The notes: generated by a model from the sequence alone, not told the origin. 64,000 nucleotides of DNA from Trichoplax adhaerens (GCF_000150275.1 NW_002060946.1:1817454-1881453), one strand, 5' to 3'; shown: positions 1-13,763, counted from the stretch's first letter. Program-made: numbers and translations.

Positions 1-905
1 CGCTTGAATACTGTGCATTGGCTAAAACGACTGCTCGATGTTACCCTTGTGCCATTATAGCACAAAATATTGAGCTAGATTGAACACTAGCATATTCCAT
101 TGATGCATGAAATGCTCAATCAACACCTTGGCAGCAGCTACAAGTAGCAAGCAAGTCTGCAGCCTATGCTGACACATTAATACTGTGCATTGGCTAAAAC
201 GACTGCTCTATGTTACCCTTGTGCTATCATGGCATAAAATACTGGACTAGATTGAACACTAGCCTATTCCATTGATGCATGAAAGCTCAATCAACACATT
301 GACAGCAACTACAAGTAGCTGATCACATAGATTAGCAAGTCTGCAGGCTATGCCCACGCTGTGCATTAGATCCAGCCATTTTTGAATTGATTCTGAAGTG
401 GATGGGTGTACTATGCATTGGCTAAAACGACTGCTCCATGTTATGCTTGTGCCATCACGGCACAAAATATTAGACTAGATTGGACACTAGCCTATTCCAC
501 TGATGCATGAAATGCTCAATCAACACCTTGGCAGCAGCTACAAGTAGCAAGCAAGTCTGAAGCCTATGCTGACACTTTAATACTGTGCATTGGCTAAAAC
601 GACTGCTCTATGTTACCCTTGTGCTATCATGGCATAAAATACTGGACTAGATTGAACACTAGCCTATTCCATTGATGCATAAAATGCTCAATCAACACCT
701 TGGTAGCAGCTATAAGTAGCTGACAACATAGCGTAGTAGTCTACCGCCAATTTTGATTGCAGTCGATAGTCCATGCCGATACTTTTAATATTGTGCAATG
801 TGCATTGGCTAAAATGACTGCTCCATGTTGCCACTATAGCCATTATAGCATAAAATATTGGCTAGATAGAACAGTAGCCTATTCCATATACGAGTGTATA
901 CATGT
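1..905. repeat. Tandem satellite with alternating short and long units
   Basis: The core word tgcattggct followed by aaaa(c/t)gactgctc recurs at 14, 186, 414, 586 and 801. The spacings are 172, 228, 172 and 215 bp. After each core come shared blocks: a cacaaaatatt-like block, an agattgaacactagc block, a cctattccattgatgcat block and a caatcaacaccttgg block. Short units end directly after caagtagcaagcaagtctg. Long units carry an extra 45-55 bp before the next core. The array therefore has a two-unit (about 400 bp) higher-order period. It probably continues left of the window. ORFs inside it are short and share no frame between units, so I do not call a gene. Confidence 0.85.
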
Positions 906-1039
906 AATGCTCAACACTTTGCTCAAGGTGATAGTGAGTTCTTAAACCTATCTATAACAGTTTTGTACTCATTTTTTTCCAGTTATATCATGGTTATATA
1001 GGATATCAGCAGCACTAGTAATAATTATCATAAAATTGA

Positions 1040-1370
1040 ACGAGTTTGGACGAAATAGAATCATACTAATTAATCATTGAATTTTCAATCTAGAAATATG
1101 CAAATATTTCCTGTCTATGTATTCACTACATCATCACTATTACCTAGTGGGTATCGTGAATGAAATCGAATAGGCTCGAAATAGAAATATCATATTGAAC
1201 TTTCATTCTATAAACGCACATATTTCCCATTAATATATTCACTACATCCGCACTATTACCTAGTAGATATCATGAATGAAATCAAATAAATAGCTCGAAA
1301 TAGAATTATCATATTATTGACTTTCCATTCCATAAACTACACTTTTATTTCTTTCAGTAATTCATATTCT
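1040..1370. repeat. Three-copy ~120 bp tandem repeat
   Basis: The word cgaaatagaa occurs at 1051, 1177 and 1296. Each is followed by a diverged copy of the same sequence: a cattctataaa-like stretch, tatttcc, then ttcactacatc, cactattacctagt and atgaatgaaatc. Unit spacings are 126 and 119 bp. The copies are AT-rich and diverged, and hold no gene. Confidence 0.7.
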
Positions 1371-2019
1371 ACTGTACATCAATCTTGTACTATACTAACA
1401 CAACCAAATTGGCTACTTGAAAGGGCACCATGATAAAGTAATATATTGCCAGAATACACTTATCATGGCATTTTAAGTCTATATTTTCATTGTAGAATGG
1501 TTCATGTAAAAACAATCACCCTTTTTCAGCATCTAAGCGATTACATAGTAGAAAATGATGATAAACGCCATCTACGTAAACATTAAGGTATACGTATTTA
1601 ATATATCTATTTATGATAATTTCCTCTTCACATACATCTGATTTCTATAGATCATCCATCAGATTATTTAAGAGGAAATTTTATACCAATTCAGAATCTA
1701 TTTTAACGCAATTTTTACAGGTTGCGACAAATTATCTCAATTTTTATTTCATATAACATCACACGGTATCATTTAGAGTAGTATAAGTAAGGTAATTTAT
1801 ATCAATATAAAATGCATATTAATATGATACCTGGAGACCAAAACCGACTATTATACTCTCGGTTTGACATAACCAAATATAATTTAAAGGTTTTTAATTC
1901 AATAGAGAATACTCTTCCATATACAGTGTATATATAATTCATATATCATATACATGATTATATTTAGAGAATACCATTGGTTATGTCAATGTTTGATTAT
2001 GCAATCATAATGAATATAA

Positions 2020-2610
2020 AAGCTATCGTAACGCATAAAAGCGACCAATGGCGATATAAATGAAATATACAAAATCACCAAAATGGAGCTAAAATTCCCT
2101 TAGCAACCATTCAATTTTTAACCTAATCAATTAGTCAACAATAAACATGTCTCAATATTACTATACAATCAAAATCTTCATTTAATCAAGTAATAATTCA
2201 TAACCAAACAGTGGTTTCACGTCACGAAATGCTGTCCATAAAATGTAATATTTTCACCAACCGAAAATAGGACAATATTAAAATCCTCGCTTTTCATAGT
2301 AAAGCGGTTATTTTAGATTCAGAATATACAAAATAATCACAACAGGGCTAAAATTACGCCTGAGTAACCTTTCAACTTTTTACCAGCGAGTAAGCTCAAA
2401 ATGAACCGATATCAATATTACTATAATATACTCAATCTACTCATTGGATCAAGTAATGATAACCCGAGTAATTATTTCAGATTAGGAAAAGCTATCAATA
2501 AAATAGAATATCTGCGCATATGGAGAACAGACCAGTGTTGAATATGCTTTCTTCTACAGTCAATCGATTATTTTACATCAAACAGGGCGAAATAGTATTG
2601 CCTATTTTAG
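2020..2610. repeat. Diverged ~260 bp tandem duplication
   Basis: The block atatacaaaat...gagctaaaatt at 2065 reappears as atatacaaaat...gggctaaaatt at 2324, a 259 bp shift. In both copies it is followed by aacc(t/a)ttcaa(c/t)ttttta, tcaatattactata and atcaagtaat. A partial third copy (cgattattttacatc, then cagggcgaaat) starts near 2565. The stretch from 1371 to 2019 is AT-rich with nothing recognised. Confidence 0.65.
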
Positions 2611-2933
2611 AATTCATTAATAATTGCTGAATTAAGCATTAACCCTTTCAAAGTACTGTAAAAATAAGATAAAAATATGATTATAATAATCCATTTTACT
2701 GGCCACTATCCTATCTTTGATCACAAGCGTGGGCAGCAGTGAAAGTTCCAATGTGCTAATAACCAGTAGCTAGACGCAATTCTGGTGCAGTTAATGGCTT
2801 AATATGACGTTTAGATGTCACTGGTCCACTAATGGAATAGTAAAGCCTATAAAAAATAACGGTGAATAAATGAGAAAAAGGTTGTTTAGCACATTATTAC
2901 ATGAAGAGCCAGAATCACTATTCTTCAAACAAC

Positions 2934-5900
2934 TTACTTAAAATTCTTCTCGGGGTTTTGCGCATTTTTCTCTTTTTCGCATGGTATAAAATTATTTTCC
3001 AGCAGCCAACTACGATGACCTATAGGGCCACCAGTAAATGCTCTAGTAACTTCTTTGACTTCTTGTTGCCCTTTACGATTGCCAATCTTATTGGATTCAG
3101 CATCGATATTAGGATAATTCACCACACTTAAAGCAGGCACCTTGTGAAAGTTGCCTTTACCCAACCTCAAGCTCAGTTTAGCAGGTTCATCTTTTAATAG
3201 GCCTTTCAATTTATCCAGTTGACAACTTGCTTTCGGACCTCGATCATGCTGCTCCGCGGCTGTATTACAACGATGAAATCGTTGCCGAGTATCTTTAACC
3301 ACTAATTTTTCTTCCCATACCTTTTGATCATCTTTCAAAAATCGTTGACTTTCCGCTCGAAGACTATCACCAGCGAGATGGATCGTAACTGGTTGTCGAT
3401 TGAAATAAGGATCAGGTCTCCGATATAGATCAAAGTCATCACTTTTATTTGGCCAGGAGTAAAAAGTCCTAATCGTAGTCATAGTAGAGCATGTATAATT
3501 ATAAGTAATCGAACCTTTCCCGTTCTATCATGAATAGTCATCATCTCCTACTGCTATAAAATACAATCTGAAAGGACTCGCTTACCTATCAAGAGTAGGC
3601 TTTAAAATATTGGCGTGCAATTCATTTTCAATCCATGGCTGGAATACCATAAAAATAACGTGCAAGAAAATATTGTTAGCTACTGGTACTTAGCCTTTAT
3701 CTATAGTCATTCTAGATACAAACTATCTTAAAACATCAATACAAATAAAATTATTTACCTTTTTTAACTCTTCTAAACGATTCGGTGTTGGCTTTTTCTT
3801 ACAAGAATTGCTATCACGACTTGTTTTGACACCTGGGTATACAAAATCATGCGAGCTTCGCCATTTCTGCCGAGATAGTTGGCGTTCTTCTTTACTTAAT
3901 TCACCGCAATTAACAGGAGCAAATGTGGCCGAATGAAATTCCGTGGAGTAAGTAAACAAGTTTCTATTCATCTCCTGTTCAACAAGAAAACATGCGATGG
4001 ATCTGAGCAAGTCTCTTACAACATTTTTCTCTTTCTAAAGGTGCAAATGAAGTCAAGAAATTGGTCTACACCAATCGATTCTAATCAATTTTACCTTATT
4101 AAGGCTTCTACGAATTTTTTGTAACACTTGATCATTTGAATTACGAGACTGAATACTATAATGATAAACTTCTTGGTCTTGATCAGAGCTAAAAACTGGC
4201 ACTGTCGAGGGCCTAGTGCGTCGATTTTCTTCACTCTTATCCTTCACTTTAACCTGTACACAGATAGTATATTCAAATTAATTTATAGATTGGGAAAAAT
4301 AAATACAAAGTAACTGATCAACTCTACAAAATTGCCATCTTAGTGACGAATAATTACCATATTTAATTTAATGAAATTGAGTCTATCATTTTCTTGACGC
4401 TCTCTTAAGTGTTCGGCAAATAATTCGTTACGAGTAAGTAATGGCGATCTTGATCTTGTAGGATAGTCAATCTCGCCTATTTTATCGCGTTTCAATTCCT
4501 CCAGACCGTCTTGTGATTCCGTAACTTCGTTATTTACGACAACTGAAATAGAAAAGTTTATCATTTGTTTAATCGTATAGCTAATTGCAGGAAAATAATA
4601 ATTGATAGGGGTGAAAAATACTCATTCTTCCTCCTATGGGCAGGGAATAGCTTAGAGTACTTACTTTCGAGATCTTTATCCGTTAAAGGCATGCCAAATT
4701 CTCGACTCATTGACAAGACCATCTTAACACAGGGGAAATAATCATTTCGAATAGCTTCGCGCAAAGTTTTACATTCCGTTAGCTAAATAAATAACATAAG
4801 AAATCAGACATCGATAGACGCTAATATTGAAACATTTAAGATAGATCAATGATCATATTTCCTAATAAATAATTGAGTAGCTCCATCTTTTCCTACTTAC
4901 CAAACGGAGTTTATTGAGCGCTGCAAAGCATTGACGAGGTATCATGTCTCGAATATAGAGTAAAGATTGTTGCATAATGGAAGATAAAGAGCGATGCAAG
5001 CGAATCCGGCATAAATCAACGTCTAATTTGGCATATAAACGTTTATCGAAAATAACGCTGGAATCGTAGAGGACTTTGAAATTAGGATCTAATATCATGA
5101 ACAGAAACATGGAATAGAAAATAAAATTGTTAAAGTTGTCGCAATAATTTTTACTGTAATAAATAAGAAATACGAAAATAAAGGTCGCAATTCTTAGATA
5201 TAGTAAAGTGATCTATTTGCAGATATTCATTCTTACTGAAAGTATCTCCTAATATTAATAACTCATGGACAGTTATCGACTAATTCGGAATTACTTACCA
5301 TCATGTTGTAAATGAGGTAGCGATTGCCATAAGGTTTTAATACCTCCTTCAGCAAGACCTTCCAAAATAAACACCTGATATTCGCCATCAAGAATTTGGA
5401 ATCCCGTGATGATATCTAAAGTATGGCTACATCTTTGTTCCCTACAGCAGTTCATCACCATTAGAATTAGATTAAAAATATCATAAAATCAAATATTAGC
5501 TATACAGCCTATTATAAGTCTAAGGCATGACTTACTCATTTAATTTATAAGTCGATAAAGCTGCTTCCTTAATTTTTTGTGGTAATTGAGTTAATTCTAA
5601 TGCATTGGCGTTAACAGCAGAAATACTTTCAAATAGCTGATGCAAGAACTTTTTATTCTCATAGGAAAAAATATAGACAACCCTTGTAAATGGACACTAG
5701 TCCAAAATGAAAAAATGGAATTAATTGAATTTTTAAATAAAAAAATCACCAGAATAAAGTTAAAATTAAATTATTTCAAAAGAAATAATTCTAGATCAGT
5801 ACAATATACTATACGAACGTAATACTAATAATCTTTGCGGTAGAAATAGATAAGAATCGTATTCCTATTTGCACAAGAAAAGATGCAGTTAGCTTGATTA

Positions 5901-8900
5901 ATGAGTACATACATCTTGCAGCGATTTCAGCAAGGGCTCTATCACTGTAGCATCTTTTAACAGTGTTGCCTCTAATGGATAGGCAATGTTGATAGTAATA
6001 GATAGCTCACTGTTAAATTCGAGGTAATGGCCAGCAGGAATGGGTTTATACTCTATGGATGAAAATAAATTAGGCAGTAATGAGCAAATTAATGAAGGAA
6101 AATAGAATAAAATTCTCGATCAACTTATTCGTGGAATTACTACTAAGAGTAGCAATAAAAGATAATCATACTTACTTGCACTGCCACGAATGGATCGACG
6201 AATATTCTGCTCATTTTCAGCTGCAGTTGGATCAATACTTGCACAACATTGAATTGGTGCAGCTAATTTAATGGCTCGTTCGCCAAGTAAAAGATCAGAT
6301 AGATTATATCTTGCTTCGCCATATGGACTCCATGGTTTAAGTTTACATTTAAATGGATTATACGTTGTTTTTCGACCTAGAAATTGATTTTTTCATACAT
6401 TAATTCAAACTTTTATCCATCCTCATTATCTCGATACGACTGCTATTATCATTTAAACTGGCTTACTTGCTAAAGTATTGACACGATGAATATTTTCATC
6501 GTCAGGAGCCTGACCAAATACTACTAAATCATCTTCATTAGTCTCAATTGGCTTAGCATCACGATCATGAATTTCTATAACTAATGGTGGTCCAGTAAGG
6601 TATTGCAGTAAACCACCTTTATCTAAAGTTCCCATAAGGATAACTTGCGTTTCATTCCAAGTAACATCGCGATCATAAGGCCGCCCAGAACTTGTAAAAT
6701 TAGGCTGATTATAAAATCCATAACTTGTATAGGATGGAATACACCTAATTTAAAGATAAAAGTAAAACGAATGGCGCTTTTAACTACTGTAGTGATAAAT
6801 TTTCATAAAATATCATAATTAAGATTTATTCAAGTGAAAATATACATATATAGCTTTAAGATAATTAGCATTCTTCTATGATAACAACACAAAAGCTATC
6901 AATTGTCTAGTGGACTAGCAGTATCTTTTATAAACTAAGATATTATAGTGTAAGATTTAGGCATATTCGTATTCTAAGATGATCAACAATTTTATTTGTC
7001 TACAGTCATTATTCTAGTTTACTAGATCATCGAATATGTTTAGTTTACCAATAATCGTAATAAACTCTTTTAAACTGTGACAGATTAAAATTATATTTAT
7101 ATACGGCATAACATATTTATCATACGTAAGAAAACTATTCTAGTTAGCTAAATAAATTAAAGTACGCGAATACCTACTTTACCAAGAATTATAATAAACA
7201 CTCAAATTGCAGCAGACAAAAATCGCATGTACACACTGCATACCAAATCTAACTTCTAATTAAATATTTCAAGTTTACCAATAATAAACTATCCCAAATT
7301 GTGATAAACTGAATCATATCTATAGGTACCATATTTATCACGTACAGTATAATCAAAAACATCTTGTTTACTAGTATTAAACCCTCAAAGACTATTGTAA
7401 ATCATCATCATATTATATATGGTATATCTACCACACTCGTATGTAAAGTGCAGCCAAATATATCTAATTTACCACCATACAGTATATAGTCAAATACATC
7501 TAGTTTACCAATAATAACACCTACTGACTATCGTAAATCATAATTATATTTATACGCATATATGGTATATCCACTATATATAGTCAAATATAACTAGTTT
7601 ACCAATAATAGCTCTCGCAAACTATCGTTAATTAAAATCTTATTTCATACGTATGCAGTGCATCCACCATTTATACATGACTGCCGCCGTAGACTTCAGA
7701 AGTCCATACTACCGTAGACTAAATTGTGAGCCTTCTACTATCTAGCTTACACTGTAGCTGGGTTAATCGATAAAGATCTAGAAATTTTACCTCTCACGAA
7801 TATCATTGCATGACAATGGACGATCAGGCATCGAGGACGCAGTATTTATTTGAATAGTCATTGGATTAAGGCGACGTTTTTGCTTATCAGACATTAGTTC
7901 TCCGTCGACAATGGATACTGTAACAAACATGTCTAAAACGCCATCAGTTGGATTATCTATACGCTTGGTAACAGATATTTTACCACCGAAAAATGCTGAC
8001 ATATCAATTGAAATAGAAGCATTGCCACTTTTATCGATTATAGCCGCTGCTGCAGCTTCCATTTCTAACTGTTTCTTGGTCTTATGCTGCTTCTTATTTC
8101 CAAAACGACGTGTTGGACTGGATTGCTTATCTTTTTTACTACCAGCTGATTTTTTACTATGAGCTGATATAAGCGAAATACGTTCGGTTTTCCTACTATC
8201 CGACGTCTCAGGTTTAATACCATGGATCTCATCCATCGAATCCATTGCACTACCTGTCTGTCGCTGTAATATTCTCATTGCTTCTTCTTTTAAATGATTC
8301 AATATCTGCCGCTTAGAAGGTATTGCTTCAGGTAGCGGTTGGACACCAGCAAATCGTCCTAACCGACTAATCATTTTAGCATCTGCAGCCATGCTGGCTT
8401 GTTCATCATTTAATACATCAGCTGCTGTACCAAAATCTGCTTTAGTGGATGACAGAGTTGCTAAATAGGCCATCGTTTGCTTTAATACAACTGCTTGTAC
8501 ACCAGCAATCTGTTCAGCTCCAGCTGCATCTAGACCATGCAAATTATGTCGACTTGGTAAACGGAAAGCTTTCGGTCTATCAAATCGAGCCTTAGCGGAA
8601 ACTTTATCTTTTGAGTCCCACATTCTTAAAACCATTTGATGCTCGAATAATTTTAGTAAAAATTCGGTATCCACATTGACTGTTTGGCTGTTTAATGGTA
8701 AATGAATAAGATATAATTTTAAGGTTAATCATAGTTACTCAAGAATAAAATCGATACAATACATATCAAAGACTGAATGATTCCTTTTACTATCATAATT
8801 TTCATACACAAGCTATGAGATAACACATATTTAAAAAAATAGCGGATAATGTCGACCAAATCGAAGAGTAGCTACCTTTGGGTCCAAGCAATCCATGTCT

Positions 8901-10676
8901 GATCGAGCTCTTGCCATGTTTTTTGGACTTTAGATTCATTTTCAGTATAGATTTTAACTGCAGGCCCATATGCTACCACGTCAACTTTACCTTGATCATC
9001 CAGATTAGGAAATAAATTGTAACAATAGTGATAATATGATTCAGCTTTCGGTGATTCATAAACCTTTTTCCTATTGCTGAAAGGATCTAAATCCGTCTTG
9101 GCTGTAGTGATTGTGCCATTATTATTGAAAAGAAAAGAAAAATGATAATTTCATAAAGATTAGACCTAAGGGTAGGATATCTTCGCAAATTTGAATTTAA
9201 AGGGATTCTCTAGAAATATCTTAGTAATACACAATACATAAAAGTGTAGTTTGTAGCATTAACGATAGATGGGTAAATTATTCTCCATCTGTATTCTCCA
9301 AACTGACTCACTATTCTAGTTAAAATAAAAGCTTATCCATTTTGTGGATAATACAGTGTAAGACCAAAAACAGTGTGTACGTCAATTGGGACTATCTTAA
9401 TAGACTTTGAGCTTCTCAAAAACAAAGTCCATAAAGAAATTAAATGATGATGCTATGTTTGCCGTAGTTGTTACGTTAAACTGTTATAATATATTACACG
9501 ATCTTGAAAATTTTCATTTTACTCTGTTTATATAAATTATTCAATTTCAGAACTATTTGTATATATCAGGGTAATTGAAAGAAAATCGTCTAGTTTATAA
9601 TTATAAGATGTCAAAGATATGCCATATGCTTGAATTGAAAATAGAATAATATAACAATTTAAAAATTCTTTTAGTTAAGGATATTCAATAATACTTAGCA
9701 TTAATAAATAATCTATCTTCGTTATAAGAATGATGATTGTGAACACTAGCCTTGACAACAATCAACTACAAATAAATTGCAGTACTCAACTTAGTTCAGA
9801 CTGATTTTTTTAACCTAATTTTTAATCATGATAGCCTAATATCTGGTAATACTGTAAAGCAATTAGTTTAGCATAGCTAGCTAGTCAATATTGTAAATAA
9901 CTTTTTAAAAGTATGCGAATATTGCGATAAGAGTTAACATTTGTTTAAATATTGTTGCGTAATTTTGATATATGTATATAATCCACTCTTTTTAACGGCA
10001 TTGTGATTGTTATAGGAACTAATTTAGTGTTTACTTCAATCTGGGAATATCAATAAAAGAATTGATCATCTTTTCTCACTTAGCTTAATACGCTAGTGCA
10101 TTAAGCGCATACAAGCATATTAATCTACATATTTGGTGATAATTTCGAAATGATATTACTAACGCAATAAAAAATTTTAATTAATCAACCGAGCAATACT
10201 CTTCCTTCATTAACGTCATATTTTGTGCGATTCTAATTATATTGATAAATTCTCTTTCTGTATCTAAAATCAGCAACTTATTTTTTCCCTTTCGTTATAG
10301 TTTGGCGATTTTAAATTTAGAGACTATCCATATTCATATTCTTAATCGATCATTGAGTTCAATTTAACTAAGGTGTATTGGTATTAGATTAATCATAGCT
10401 ATGATAACCTAAAGGTTAGCCTTAGCTACTGTAAGATGATCAAAGATGTATCAACTATATTAGTGAGTTACATCATCTTTGGAGAAATATGACTTACTTC
10501 TAGGTATCGCCTGTGACACTGTAACAGTGAAGGTAACTTTATGTGTTTCTTCAAGTTCTTCCGTTGCAATTAACGGCACCGAAGTATCACTAGGCATGTC
10601 ATTTTCTAGGGTAGCGGCAGCTACTGCCGTACCACTGCTTTGGGATTCTGACGGCTCCGTAATCTTGTTGAATAAT
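2934..10676 (-). CDS. CFAP92/KIAA1257-like protein (DUF4550-type), multi-exon; N-terminus incomplete
   Basis: Minus-strand exons that join in frame through GT-AG introns are 10676-10498, 9101-8876, 8687-7791, 6744-6467 and 6376-6176. Further exons lie at about 6059-5930, 5640-5540, 5450-5300, 5100-4910, 4780-4660, 4545-4350, 4250-4060, 4010-3760 and 3470-2934 (TAA). Readable motifs include KVTFTVTVSQAIPR, YYHYCYNLFPN, GPAVKIYTE, MVLRMWDSKDKVSAKARFD, GPPLVIEIHDRD and ITGFQILDGEYQVFILEGL. From memory these match the CFAP92 (KIAA1257) family: a DUF4550 N-terminal part, a WDSKDKVS-like strand, a C2-like GPPLxIEIHDRD segment and a conserved C-terminus. The family is linked to cilia; its biochemical role is not established. 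Residues 'RPKAFR' after the WDSKDK motif and a lysine/serine-rich linker lie in the 8.7-7.8 kb exon. The exon at 10676 opens with an acceptor and no early ATG, so at least one upstream exon is missing. The family name is a recollection and was not searched. Confidence 0.6.
7035..7640. repeat. Degenerate ~95-135 bp tandem repeats inside a CFAP92-like intron
   Basis: The phrase tagtttaccaataat or a near copy occurs at about 7041, 7175, 7272, 7374, 7501 and 7604. Most copies are followed by actatcgtaaat-like, attatatttata and catatatggtatat words. All lie in the roughly 1 kb intron between the exons ending at 7791 and starting at 6744. The repeat is AT-rich and has no coding potential. Confidence 0.65.
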
Positions 10677-11529
10677 CTATTACAAAATAATATTTTACCC
10701 CACTTTAAGAAACAATTTCATAGCAGCACCATCATTTAAAATCAGAACAGCCATTTTTAGTTTACCTTACTGACAATGTTATAAGTAATATTATATGGTA
10801 CTAAAATTTCATCTCTAAATATTATAGCAAATCTTATGCCGTATCTGACTAAAAATAACAATAATGAAATAGATAGAATGATACTAGATTGAATTATAAC
10901 TTACCTTACGTGCCTTAAGAAAATAAAAAATCCTAGCGGATAGTAAAATTTATGATTCAAAGGAAACGATCGTTTAACACTTCAGTCCTTTCCAATTTTG
11001 GAGTGTAATACACCACAAGCGATAATACTATTGATCAATGTAGGAGAAAATTATAGGGATGGTTGTATTTAGATGTCGGAATAGATTGCAACCTTGTAAC
11101 CTATAAGTGCGCCCTTGTAGTAAGTAGTATATGAATAAAATGACGCGACTATTTGCTGCTTTATTCTCTATTCTATAGCTTTCCAATCCTTACACTACAG
11201 CTACCAATACGTATTCTAGGAGACTTGCATGCCCTCCAACACCACCTACAATTCTATTTCTATTTTTTATATCACCGTGGATACTCAATGATCACGCTGA
11301 TGAAAGAATTATGCTCTAGCCTTAACAATTTATCTTTGTAGAGTTGCAATATCATACTATGGATATATATTCCCTTCTTGCCATAATGTCTTATACGAAT
11401 CACACCACTGTTTAATACCTTAGTCTTTTGGTTATTCTTGCCTAGTGGATGTTGATGTTGCCATGGCAGCGACTATCCAAACAATGGTCGTCTAGCAAGG
11501 TAGCAAGCGGAACACCGCACCGCATTCAT

Positions 11530-12335
11530 TATTATTATTATATGCTCTATTGGACTAGACTACTTGCAATTAATGGAGTTATTTCGTTAAAATGAAGTAC
11601 AAGATCTTTCCCGATACTCTACTAATCTACTATACTTGCTATTAGTAGGGTTATTTCGTTGAAATGAATAACAGATCTTTCCCTATACTGTAGAGATTTA
11701 ACGTCTAGCAAGTTTGCAGGCGAAATACTACATTCATTACATGCTGTATTGGACCAGTCGACTCGCAATTAGTAGAGTTATTTCGTTAAAGTGCAAGATC
11801 TTTCATATACTGTAGTAATTTAACGCCCTGTCAATTTACAGGTGAAATACTACATTCATTAATTATATGCTGTATTGGACTGGTCTACTTACATTTAGTA
11901 GTTATTTTGTTCAAATAAAGTAGAAGACCTTTTCCTATACTTTATTAATTTAACGTCTAGCAAGTTTGTAGCTGAAACATTACATTTATTATATGATGTA
12001 TAGGATTAGTCTACCTGCAATTAGTGGTTATTTTGTTGAAATGAAATACAAGATCTGCGTTTATACTGTAGTATTTTAACGTCTTGCAAGTTTTTAGGCG
12101 AACCACTATATTCATGACATACTTAATAGGACTAGTCTACTTGCAATTAGTAATTACTTCGTTTGAAATAAGGTACAATATCTTTACCTGTACTGTAGTA
12201 ATTTAAAGTCTAGTAAGTTTGTAGGTGAAATACTGCATTCATTATATACTGTATAGGACCAGTCTACTTGCTATTAATAGAGTTATTTCTCTGAAATGAA
12301 TTACAAGATCTTTCCCTATGCTGCACTATCCTATA
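11530..12335. repeat. 126 bp satellite array, about six to seven units
   Basis: The phrase ggac(t/c)agtctacttgcaatta starts at 11552, 11751, 11877, 12003, 12129 and 12256. The last four spacings are 126, 126, 126 and 127 bp. The first gap is 199 bp because an extra partial unit near 11625 is inserted. Each unit also holds gttatttcgtt(g/a)aa, acaagatcttt, tatactgtagtaattta and gtctagcaagtttgtagg. The array lies between the CFAP92-like gene and HUWE1. Apart from this array and the exon-like ORF at 12560-12727, I see nothing in 10677-13763. Confidence 0.85.
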
Positions 12336-12559
12336 GCTTAGTAGATCGATCTTCAGTTACAGTTGTTTCAAATGAATGTACCGTAGATCGGGCTGTTGAT
12401 GTAGTATGCTGTCTGTATGCTAATGATTTTCAAATTGATTAGGCAAGAGGTAAACAATCTATCATCGCAATACTGTAGGCAACTGATTTGAGTGTAGATA
12501 ACATAATCAAATAAACTGTGTATTGAGCTTTTGAAACATCACTTTGCAATAGAACAGAC

Positions 12560-12727
12560 GGATACCTTATTGATATTATTCAGTAAATACGTCACCTTTT
12601 CGTTACCGAACTCATAATAATCCAATTGATAGTATAAGGAATAAACCTTCTGTGCTGCTAATATTGGATTATTAATTTGATCGTACAAGCATGTAACTTG
12701 ACCATTAAAAGACTGAATTTTCAATGC
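12560..12727 (-). CDS. Orphan exon-like ORF, unassigned
   Basis: On the minus strand an open stretch beginning KIQSFNGQVTCLYDQINN and ending near YLLNNINK is bounded by a plausible acceptor (tgtaatatttag) and a plausible donor (AATAAG then gtatcc). The residue composition looks protein-like. I cannot find partner exons: it is downstream of the HUWE1 stop and upstream of the satellite. It could be a distant first exon of the CFAP92-like gene, an exon of a small unseen gene, or chance. Confidence 0.25.
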
Positions 12728-13763
12728 TAAATATTACAAATGCGAAAATAAAATTAAAAAAAAAATTGTTTTTGGCTAGCGATGAAATTGATTATCTGCA
12801 ACTTGTCGAAAACAGATTGACCTTTAATGCTAAATAAACTGTAAAAAAGTAAACTATTTAAATGTAAAAATAAATTTATAAAAATTTAATCTACATCATA
12901 CTGTATACGATAGGCGTGTTTCCAGTAACATAATTATAAAATTAAATATTGGACTTATACCGAGATAAGAAATCAACTCACTGATAATGTAGCTGTTCAG
13001 TATACATCTCACTATAATTTGATCGTGGTTGCTATAGGCTGGTGAATATGTCACGATTTGAAGAAGTTTGTACAGTATCTAACCTACTATTAAAGCTTTA
13101 TATCATGGACTGTAAACCTTTCAGTGCATTTTCCTGAGTGAACCAGTGTTCGCACGAATTCAGATAGTTTAAATATGTATGTCATGCGGATCTGCATTAA
13201 CTACTATCCCAATTTATTAAATCGCTAACAATCATGCACTTGAAATATTCATTCATCAGTACCACAATAATATTTAATACATCAAGAAATAATCCAATCA
13301 GAATAAATTTTAATGAGAAATTGCGGCTACTTGCGCTCGATAGGATGACTCACCAATTGAACACATCAAAAAGCTCTTAAATATAGATTTGCAACTTGCA
13401 AAAATAACCTCACAATCATTGGGATACCTAAAGTCGTTGTAATTTTGTAAACGTAGTATAACCAAAACTAATATACAGTACACCAGCAGTTAATACTAAA
13501 TATTACAGAAACTTGAATGCAATTTAAACGCAGATAAACAAGACAAAGTGTTAAGAATTACGGAATATAATTCCAGCAATTAATCTCCGTCACCGGCTCA
13601 AAGCAAAGTAACGATAGTGATGTGTGTACATTGTTATCACTAGAGTGCGGAAGATTAAATTATAATACAATTTACGTAATATCATTTTAAATTGCTTTAG
13701 ATGAGCTAAGCGCAAATATTTTTGATACAGCAATTTAAGATCAATCGTGAGATACTTATGTAT

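Noticed and set aside
1-905. Similarity of the 172 bp unit length to primate alpha satellite (171 bp).
   Set aside because: Only the length is similar; the sequence is unrelated and the host is not a primate.
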